A stretch of 16,200 nucleotides of DNA. It comes from an uncultured Clostridium sp. (GTDB lineage Bacteria > Bacillota > Clostridia > Lachnospirales > Lachnospiraceae). Within the stretch, counting starts at the first letter, position 1; each line of letters begins with the position of its first letter. A program made the position numbers and the translations under genes. Below the pieces are notes generated by a model. The model was not told the origin of the DNA. It saw only the letters and a list, made by a program, of their open reading frames with translations, and ran no database searches. The stretch spans positions 1 to 16,200 of the forward strand of contig USBM01000019.1 in NCBI GenBank assembly GCA_900552885.1. Reading direction: 5' to 3'. Positions 5,689 through 12,976 of the stretch are shown piece by piece.

Positions 5689-8600
5689 CTATAGCTCCAC
5701 TTCCTCACAATGCCGCTCAATCTCCTTCCCATTATACAGGAAGTGACAGATACCATTGATAATCTCAATATCCTCTTCTGCCGCGCCAATGTCAGTGTGC
5801 CATTTCGTACGCAACTGCGTATCAACCCCTGAATTATAGATCCGGACTTTTGCAGTATCTGTCCTGTTACCTAATACAATTGCCTCTTTTCCTTCATTCT
5901 GAATCGTCAACGCAACCGCACTCATGGAAAATGCCGTATCCCCCGTCTCGGCACCAATACCGCACACCCTGTCTCCCCGCATCCGGATGATCGCATTTCC
6001 GCTCTCGATCGTGATATGGCTCCGCGCGCCATCAAAGGTTCCCAATGCAACTGCATAATTCCCACCTGATACACATTTAAAGAATAGATGTTCCATTGCA
6101 ATATCTACACTACCTGACATGGATCCTACCCCAATTCCCTTCGTACAACCCATTGTAATCTCCATATTACAATGATGAATGGAAAGCTGCATATCTCCCT
6201 TGATTGAACCAATTGCGACACCTTCTTCACCATTCATCTGAATCATGTACTTGCCACGATTAATATGCGTTACACCACCTAGTCCGGAACCTATTCCAAT
6301 TCCATGCACAACATTTCCTTCAATCACGATCTCACCATCCTGATCCAATTCCAAAATGCCATGTCCATTCTCAAGATCATTACCGATCGCATAATTACCG
6401 GTATCACTTAATATAAACAGAAAGTTACCATTGCCCGACAGCGTCAGCCTGGAACTTTGCGGAACACGGATTCCTCCACCTTTTAAGACATTTTCACCTT
6501 TCAGGATGATCATGACCGAACAGTTCTCACCTAATTCAATACATGGATGATTCTTCTTTGCCACCAAATGAATGTTTTCAAGCTCAATCGTACCATGATA
6601 TCCGGATTCAACACGCAGATCCAGCTTAGATTCCATCCCGGGGGTTCCGGCAAATATAATATCACGGTGAATCTCTCCCTCCGATGGGATATATATGGTC
6701 CGGTACTTCTGGGATGCCACTTTCACCGTAGATACCCGGTTCTCACGTCCCGCAATATACGTCTCTAAGCCTGTCTTCTTCATTCGGATATGCTGATACC
6801 GGATAATCTCACTCTTGATCTCCGCCGGAATCGATGCAATCGGTTCTGCCGCCGGCTTTGCTGTATAATATCCCTGAATCAGATCCACTCCAAGCTCGAT
6901 CACAGCCTCTAATTCCTCTGTTGTCTCTACTCCCTCTGCCAATGCCATAATATCATTATCATGTGCAAAAGTAACGATCTCACTAACAAAATGCTGCTTC
7001 TGAGGGCTGTCCTGAATATCTGTCAACAGCATACGGTCAATCTTCACATAATTCGGCATATATCGGAGCAGGTTCGTGATATTTGAATAGCCTGTTCCGT
7101 AATCATCTACCGCCGTTTCAATTCCCATGCGGCAATATTCATCTTTCATCTTCGTTAACTGCTCATCCGGAAGTTCTGTCTGTTCGGTCAATTCCACCAC
7201 GAATACATCTGCCGCAGACTGCATCTTCTCCCGAAGTGTCTCTTTGTCTGCCCCGACTAGCTGCTTACCCGGGATACTGTTCACAAACACTTTTCGCTTA
7301 TCAAACAACGCCCAGTTTGTCTTCACGTATTGTAAGACATTAAAGAAAGTAGCCTTCTCCACATCATATAAACGATCCATGCTCTCTGCATATTTCAGTA
7401 CCGTGAGCGGAGACACCGATGGCTGCACATCCGTTCGCATCAGTGCTTCATATGCATAGATTTCCCCATTCTTTGCACTTACAATCGGCTGGAAATGATA
7501 CCGGAACCGATTATCATCTAATATATGTTTAACCAGTGCCTCTTCCTTCTTCTCTTCCTCCGTCAGAACCTGCTTTGTCTCTGGGCGTTGCATATTTGCT
7601 TTGTTACCATTCTTCTGGCTAACCGCACCACTCAGAAGGCGTTCTAATTCTTTCGTATTTTCAACCTTTTCGGTCTTACTTCCGGTATATACCGCTAGCT
7701 TGTATTCTTTCTTATTCTTATAATTGTAATTCTGTATCTCTGCAAGAATATGATCCCGTATCCCGTGTATCTTCTTTTTATCATTCTGTTCAGACAAAAT
7801 GGTAATAGCAAATTCTCCATTACCAAGCCCGCATACCATTCCATCTTCTGTACACTTCTCAATAATGCCGGCAATTGCCTGTATGATCTCATTGCCTGCT
7901 TCTCTTCCGTATGTAATATTAATGCGATCCAGATTACAGATATCCACTACCAATGTACTTAACCAATAATGTTTCTCATTCGCCTGATTAATAAGAGATC
8001 CGGCACTTCCCATAAACCCTTTGTAATTATAAAACCCTGTCAGATTATCCCGAATACGACTGGATTCTAATATCTGGTTGCTCCGTTTCAGGTCCTCAAT
8101 CCTGCGAAAACATTCTAATCCCTGCATAACGCTTCGAGCCCACAAACGATATTCTTCCTGATATCCTCTCGGCTCATTCCCATAACTTACCACTGCATAT
8201 CCAAAACAAAGTTCTTCAAAATGCATCGGTGTAAATATATATGCCATCGGTGTATCATGTTCCTGATATAACTCCGGCAATAGAATGTGACGGTCAAAGG
8301 TGTCTTCAAAATCTACCTTATCCTGATTCGCATCTACTTTCCCACACTGCAGGACATGTAGCATCTCATCACTATAATCATTCCATTTAATCTCCTTATC
8401 CGTGTCCTCTAAATGCTTCCAATCCGAATTCAGGCACAAATGAAAATTATCAAAGTTCCGAATCTGGGATACATAAGAAAATATTGTGTTCATCAGTCCT
8501 TCTATATTAGACTGACATAACATATCCTCCATTATATGGTTAAAACAGGAATAGAAATTATTCGAAAATATATCTGTTGCCCATTCTTTCCTCAAAGTAG

Positions 8601-9486
8601 ACTGAAATTGTATCTTCTCCCCATGGCATCCACAGCTTCTGCCAATAAATAACGGAACATCTGATTCAAATTTAGTCATTACCCGACCATGTAATAATGC
8701 ATCAATACTGGTAGCCACATGCTTCCCACAAGCCTTTGCCGGAATAGGTGCTGACGTGATCGGCTCCGGACTTAGTCTTCCCTCTGTAATTGAATCATAT
8801 CCGATCACAGCAATATCCTCCGGTATGTGCAGCCCATTTTTTGTCAATGCATCTGCCGCACCAATTGCCATACAGTCATTGGCACATGCGATTGCCTGTG
8901 GCAGATGCTCTCTATCCTTTAGAATCAGCTCTGCTACATTCGCCCCACTGGTATACCAGAAATCCCCATAAAAGATTCGTCCCGGTTCCACAACAATATC
9001 ATGCTCTTTCATACAGTCTAAGAATCCCTGCAGACGCTGCTTCGAATGTGGATGCCATCTCTTACCTGTAATATACGCAATATCTCTGTAACCATGTTCC
9101 TCGATCAAATGCGATATCAGACGTTTCGTGGGCGTATAGTGATCCGTCATAACAGTCGGAAAATACTTACTCTCCCGATCCACACAGATTACAGGACCGG
9201 AAAAACAATTCTTTAATTGATGTTCAATCCGGTCTGCAACCTGCGGTGTCTGAATCGTATCTGCCAAGATCACAACTGCATCAAATAAATGATACTCGAT
9301 CAATGAAAATATATGGGATTCTCCAACTTCCCGATTCTGTGTCTCCTGATACTTCTGATACATTGCAAAAATGCAGACGTCATAATCATAAAGGAAACTC
9401 TGCTCTAAAAATCCTTTAATAAATAGTGCCTGATTGTCTTCTTCCGGCTGTCCTACCAACAATGCAATTCTCTTTCGTTCCTTCAT
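5689..9486 (-). CDS. LacI-type sensor / degenerate GGDEF / EAL c-di-GMP phosphodiesterase with C-terminal beta-helix-like repeats
   Basis: The protein has 1265 residues and no signal peptide or membrane segment, so it should be cytoplasmic. Residues 1-285 resemble the ligand-binding domain of LacI-family regulators (SKQRLQGFLDCM, 148-159; AIACANDCMAIGAADAL, 198-214; IPEDIAVIGYDS, 221-232) but lack the helix-turn-helix. Residues 286-475 are an unassigned region ending in a probable helical linker. A GGDEF domain (about 478-600) has GNGEF (555-559) in place of GGDEF, so cyclase activity is unlikely. The EAL domain (about 650-885) has the full set: E680 in YEAL, N736, E765, D794 and D795 in DDYGTGYS, K815, E851 in EGVE and Q871 in QGYY. 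It should hydrolyse c-di-GMP. Residues 930-1250 carry about eight repeats of 28 residues marked by GIGIG, VAIGS, GIGVG and similar. The start follows GGAG at nine bases. It lies 37 bases after the MBL-fold gene. Confidence 0.9.
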   Translation of the reverse strand: MKERKRIALLVGQPEEDNQALFIKGFLEQSFLYDYDVCIFAMYQKYQETQNREVGESHIFSLIEYHLFDAVVILADTIQTPQVADRIEHQLKNCFSGPVICVDRESKYFPTVMTDHYTPTKRLISHLIEEHGYRDIAYITGKRWHPHSKQRLQGFLDCMKEHDIVVEPGRIFYGDFWYTSGANVAELILKDREHLPQAIACANDCMAIGAADALTKNGLHIPEDIAVIGYDSITEGRLSPEPITSAPIPAKACGKHVATSIDALLHGRVMTKFESDVPLFIGRSCGCHGEKIQFQSTLRKEWATDIFSNNFYSCFNHIMEDMLCQSNIEGLMNTIFSYVSQIRNFDNFHLCLNSDWKHLEDTDKEIKWNDYSDEMLHVLQCGKVDANQDKVDFEDTFDRHILLPELYQEHDTPMAYIFTPMHFEELCFGYAVVSYGNEPRGYQEEYRLWARSVMQGLECFRRIEDLKRSNQILESSRIRDNLTGFYNYKGFMGSAGSLINQANEKHYWLSTLVVDICNLDRINITYGREAGNEIIQAIAGIIEKCTEDGMVCGLGNGEFAITILSEQNDKKKIHGIRDHILAEIQNYNYKNKKEYKLAVYTGSKTEKVENTKELERLLSGAVSQKNGNKANMQRPETKQVLTEEEKKEEALVKHILDDNRFRYHFQPIVSAKNGEIYAYEALMRTDVQPSVSPLTVLKYAESMDRLYDVEKATFFNVLQYVKTNWALFDKRKVFVNSIPGKQLVGADKETLREKMQSAADVFVVELTEQTELPDEQLTKMKDEYCRMGIETAVDDYGTGYSNITNLLRYMPNYVKIDRMLLTDIQDSPQKQHFVSEIVTFAHDNDIMALAEGVETTEELEAVIELGVDLIQGYYTAKPAAEPIASIPAEIKSEIIRYQHIRMKKTGLETYIAGRENRVSTVKVASQKYRTIYIPSEGEIHRDIIFAGTPGMESKLDLRVESGYHGTIELENIHLVAKKNHPCIELGENCSVMIILKGENVLKGGGIRVPQSSRLTLSGNGNFLFILSDTGNYAIGNDLENGHGILELDQDGEIVIEGNVVHGIGIGSGLGGVTHINRGKYMIQMNGEEGVAIGSIKGDMQLSIHHCNMEITMGCTKGIGVGSMSGSVDIAMEHLFFKCVSGGNYAVALGTFDGARSHITIESGNAIIRMRGDRVCGIGAETGDTAFSMSAVALTIQNEGKEAIVLGNRTDTAKVRIYNSGVDTQLRTKWHTDIGAAEEDIEIINGICHFLYNGKEIERHCEEVEL

Positions 9487-9523
9487 ATATTACTACTCCA
9501 CATTCTATTCATTCTTATCTTTC

Positions 9524-11119
9524 CTATCGATCCCACTTGTCACATAAACTGTTGATCTGATCTGTAAAGCGAACCAGATCCTTGTTAGCGCCACCCTTGT
9601 TATGTGCTATAACAGTAAGAAGCCGATTACCTGCTGCCACTAACCGGTCAAAGATTGCCTGTGCACGGAAAGCCTTCTGACTAATCTTCACCTTCTTTGT
9701 TGCTACCCCTGCAAAGATCAATTCGTCTGTGCCAAGATCAAACTCTGCCCCGGAGAATGGAGCAACAGCTTCATACCCTTCCTCCTGGATCATAGTCTTA
9801 AAGTGCTCACATACCAGATCCTCTCCATGTACAACAAATACTTTTGGCTTTGGTTCAAATGCATGCAACCATCTCAATAACCCCGACTGATCTGCATGAC
9901 CACTGATTCCTTCTAACTTCTCAATCCTTGCCCGGACTTCGATCAACTCGCCAAATAACTTAACCGTTGTTGCGCCCTCCAAAATACTACGGCCAAGTGT
10001 TCCATGTGCCTGATATCCAACAAATAAAACCGTACATTCCTTTCTCCATAGATTATGTTTCAGATGATGCCGGATACGTCCTGCTTCACACATTCCGGAA
10101 GCTGAAATAATCACTTTTGGTTTCATATCAAAATTAATTGCTTTGGAATCATCACTTGTAACGGCTGTCTTAAGTCCCGGAAAAGCAATCGGATTGATTC
10201 CCTGCTTGATAAGCTCCATAGCTTCTTCATCAAAACAGTTATCCACATTCTTATTAAAGATATTCGTTGCCTCAACCGCCAACGGACTATCTACATATAC
10301 CTCAAATCCTTCATATTCCGGAAGCAGGTTATCATATTTGATCTTCCGAATGAAATACAATAATTCCTGTGTTCTTCCAACCGCAAAGGACGGAATGACT
10401 ACATTACCACCCTTATCAAATGTCTCCTTAATAATTCTGGTCAATTCTGCTACATAATCCGGTGTTCCTTCATGATTCCGGTCTCCATAAGTAGACTCCA
10501 TCACCACATAATCTGCCTCCTTCAGATACTGAGGATCTTTGATAATGGGCTGGTTAATATTACCTATATCACCAGAAAATACGATCTTCTTGGAGATATC
10601 TCCCTCTGTCAGCCATATCTCAATGCTGGCAGATCCAAGCAAATGTCCTACGTCTGAAAAACGGATCCTGATTCCATCTGCCAAGGTGATCATCTCATCA
10701 TACCTACATGGCACAAAAAATGCCAATACCCCAATTGCATCATTCATTGAATATAGCGGAATGAATTCTTCCTCTCCGGCACGTCTCGCTTTTCGATTCC
10801 GCCACTCTGCCTCAAACTCCTGAATATGTGCACTGTCACGCAACATGATCTGACAAAGATCTGTTGTCGCTTTCGTTGTATACACCTGCCCCCGGAAGCC
10901 TTTGGCATACATAAGTGGGAGTAACCCTGAATGATCAATATGCGCATGTGTTAACAAAATATAATCCACATCTGACGGATTCATTGGAAGTTCCTGATTC
11001 TCATACACATCCGGCCCCTGTTCCATACCACAGTCAATCAGAATATTCTTCCCACAAGCCTGCAGACAATGGCAACTTCCGGTCACCTCATGATCCGCTC
11101 CAATAAATGTTAACTTCAT
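9524..11119 (-). CDS. MBL-fold beta-CASP metallo-hydrolase, probable ribonuclease
   Basis: The 531-residue protein belongs to the metallo-beta-lactamase fold group with a beta-CASP insertion, the group that includes CPSF73/Ysh1, TTHA0252 and, more distantly, RNase J. Visible metal ligands are the HAHIDH motif (58-63), H159 in GHLLGSA and D184 in FSGDIG, with E208 (VVMESTYGDR) as beta-CASP motif A. H408 (ISGHADQ) and H431 (VVHGED) are the later conserved histidines. The beta-CASP insert spans about 215-400 and contains the typical SFAVGRTQELLY and ISASGMCEAGRIRHHL segments. Such enzymes cleave RNA endo- or exonucleolytically in the cytoplasm; the exact substrate cannot be read from sequence. 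The C-terminal ~60 residues are variable. ATG at 11119 follows AAAGGGG. It sits 43 bases after the flippase gene and 37 before the c-di-GMP gene, suggesting co-transcription. Confidence 0.9.
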   Translation of the reverse strand: MKLTFIGADHEVTGSCHCLQACGKNILIDCGMEQGPDVYENQELPMNPSDVDYILLTHAHIDHSGLLPLMYAKGFRGQVYTTKATTDLCQIMLRDSAHIQEFEAEWRNRKARRAGEEEFIPLYSMNDAIGVLAFFVPCRYDEMITLADGIRIRFSDVGHLLGSASIEIWLTEGDISKKIVFSGDIGNINQPIIKDPQYLKEADYVVMESTYGDRNHEGTPDYVAELTRIIKETFDKGGNVVIPSFAVGRTQELLYFIRKIKYDNLLPEYEGFEVYVDSPLAVEATNIFNKNVDNCFDEEAMELIKQGINPIAFPGLKTAVTSDDSKAINFDMKPKVIISASGMCEAGRIRHHLKHNLWRKECTVLFVGYQAHGTLGRSILEGATTVKLFGELIEVRARIEKLEGISGHADQSGLLRWLHAFEPKPKVFVVHGEDLVCEHFKTMIQEEGYEAVAPFSGAEFDLGTDELIFAGVATKKVKISQKAFRAQAIFDRLVAAGNRLLTVIAHNKGGANKDLVRFTDQINSLCDKWDR

Positions 11120-11162
11120 AACAATCGCCCCTTTCCATACATTATGCGTCTTTCTTCTGCTT

Positions 11163-12830
11163 CTATTGAATAAAATGCAGCTTGCGTGCCACCTTCACCA
11201 ACATCGCTCCTTTCGGAAATGCAAGCAACATCTCTTCTGTATATCCACCAACCTTCAACATCACCGCAAAATAGGTAACTGCTGCAAGACTGATTGCAAC
11301 CAATACAGCAATCGCATTACTGATAAATGCACCCATAACTTGAACCAGAATCCAATCAAGTCCTTTGTATACAAGAATTGCAACAAGCCCCATAACAACC
11401 GCAGAAATTACCGGCACTCCTATCGTCTGTTTCCACTCCATCTTAAACCGCAATTCCTTCTTCACAAAATATAGATTCATCGCTACAACTATAATCGCAT
11501 AAAATGCTGTTGCAAGGATCAACGAATAGATCTCTAACTTTGCTACCCCGATCAGCGGTATCAACAATAACATATGTCCTACCAACGCAGTAACAGAACT
11601 GATTACCGGTATATTTACTTTGCCAATTCCCTGCAAAACACCATTCAGCACACTTGAAATCCCATATAATACAATTGAAATGCCACCAATCAGCAACAGA
11701 TTCGATACCATTGTAGTATCTTCTGCTGACAAACTATAATACACTAACCTTACGATCGGTTTACCCAATACTCCAAAACCTACTGCACATGGCACTGTAA
11801 GTACCATTGCTAATTGAAGAGACTGTTGAATCTTATGATTACATCCTTCCTTGTCCCCAACGGCATACGCACCCGACACACTCGGAATCACCGCAGAACC
11901 TACCGCAGCTGCCATTGCAATCGGAACATTTGCAAGAACTAAATACATACGGCTATACAGCCCATACTGTCCATCGACCAATTCACTACTCATACCCATA
12001 TACTGTAGCATCTTCTGATATATTGTCATATCCAAAATGACATTCACATTATAAATAGCGGAACTTAATATGATCGGTGTTGCAATCATCAATAACAACC
12101 GGATCACAGAACGATAGGAAAGAATCTCTGTTGTAGTATCCTGCGCAATCTTCTCTTCAACAATTCCCCGTTGTCTGTAAAACAACCATGCGATATAGAT
12201 CAGACTAACCGTTGCTGCGACACCGGTTCCTAATGTACCTCCGGCGGCCCCATACACATCTGACATTGTGCCATGCCCATGCGCAACAGCCCACTTAATA
12301 AATGCTACTGCCGCCATAATACTGACAATCGCATTGATCACCTGTTCAATGATCTGAGAAATTGATGTCGGCACCATATTGCCATATGCCTGAAAATACC
12401 CGCGATACACACTGGCAAATCCTGATATGAAAATAGTTGGTGCTAAGATTCTCAACGACAATACGGTATTATCTGTAACAATATACGGTGCCACAATATA
12501 CGTAAATAAAGAAGCTGCACCGCCAACAACTACCATATATAACATAGCGCCTTTGTATATCTGTTTCACATTACGATATTCTCCGCGTTGCACCCGTTCT
12601 GAGATTAGTTTGGATAATGCCGCTGGTATGCTGAATACAGCAATTGTCCAGATATATCCATATACGGTCTGTGCTGCTCCGTAATATCCGTTTCCTGCTT
12701 TTCCTAATATATTAGCAAACGGAATATTATATACCATTCCAATCACCTTGGATATAACACTTGCCGCTGCTAATATTGTTGCCTGCATAGCAAAACTGCC
12801 TGATATTGTTCTCTTTTTCGTCTTTCCCAT
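11163..12830 (-). CDS. SpoVB/MATE-like polysaccharide or lipid-linked oligosaccharide flippase
   Basis: The 555-residue protein is strongly hydrophobic throughout, with about 14 membrane segments by eye, and belongs to the MOP superfamily (polysaccharide transporter/SpoVB branch). The N-terminal segment (ATILAAASVISKVIGMVYNIP, in parts at about 17-37) followed by NGYYGAAQTVYGYIW and PAALSKLISE is characteristic of SpoVB-like proteins. B. subtilis SpoVB is about 518 residues and is needed for spore cortex formation; relatives flip lipid-linked envelope precursors. Many clostridia carry several paralogues, so a sporulation role is not secure. It is the first gene of a four-gene minus-strand run, behind an extended -10 promoter at 12863-12891. 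The ribosome binding site before the ATG at 12830 is weak (GAAAGACAG), with no better start nearby. Confidence 0.9.
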   Translation of the reverse strand: MGKTKKRTISGSFAMQATILAAASVISKVIGMVYNIPFANILGKAGNGYYGAAQTVYGYIWTIAVFSIPAALSKLISERVQRGEYRNVKQIYKGAMLYMVVVGGAASLFTYIVAPYIVTDNTVLSLRILAPTIFISGFASVYRGYFQAYGNMVPTSISQIIEQVINAIVSIMAAVAFIKWAVAHGHGTMSDVYGAAGGTLGTGVAATVSLIYIAWLFYRQRGIVEEKIAQDTTTEILSYRSVIRLLLMIATPIILSSAIYNVNVILDMTIYQKMLQYMGMSSELVDGQYGLYSRMYLVLANVPIAMAAAVGSAVIPSVSGAYAVGDKEGCNHKIQQSLQLAMVLTVPCAVGFGVLGKPIVRLVYYSLSAEDTTMVSNLLLIGGISIVLYGISSVLNGVLQGIGKVNIPVISSVTALVGHMLLLIPLIGVAKLEIYSLILATAFYAIIVVAMNLYFVKKELRFKMEWKQTIGVPVISAVVMGLVAILVYKGLDWILVQVMGAFISNAIAVLVAISLAAVTYFAVMLKVGGYTEEMLLAFPKGAMLVKVARKLHFIQ

Positions 12831-12862
12831 ATATCTATTCTGTCTTTCTAAAAATTATATTT

Positions 12863-12891
12863 ATTATAGCACAGTTTTCCTCTCTTTAAAA
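12863..12891 (-). promoter_or_regulatory. Extended -10 promoter of the flippase-led gene run
   Basis: On the minus strand TGCTATAAT (12863-12871) gives a perfect -10 with the TGN extension. The -35 at 17 bases, TTTTAA (12886-12891), is weak, as is common with extended -10 promoters. It would start transcription about 25 bases upstream of the flippase ATG and partly overlaps the terminator of the upstream hydratase gene. Confidence 0.7.
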
Positions 12892-12931
12892 GAAAAATCC
12901 CACTAAGACCACAACCAGGTGTTCTTAGTGG
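12886..12931 (-). terminator. Rho-independent terminator of the hydratase gene
   Basis: CCACTAAGA (12900-12908) and TCTTAGTGG (12923-12931) form a 9-base-pair stem. On the minus strand it is followed by GATTTTTCTTTT, a clear uridine tract. It lies 46 bases after the hydratase stop codon at 12977. Confidence 0.88.
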
Positions 12932-12976
12932 AATTTCCTTTCTTATGTGTCGATCAATTGCCCATGTTATCTACCC

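Noticed and set aside
7083..7459. Plus-strand open frames opposite the EAL domain
   Set aside because: They are antisense to a well-supported coding frame, with unconvincing, low-complexity protein sequence and no ribosome binding site.
8620..9486. LacI-family transcription factor
   Set aside because: There is no helix-turn-helix before the ligand-binding domain and the frame continues into GGDEF and EAL domains.
10143..10823. Plus-strand open frames opposite the beta-CASP nuclease gene
   Set aside because: They are antisense shadows of a gene with complete catalytic motifs.
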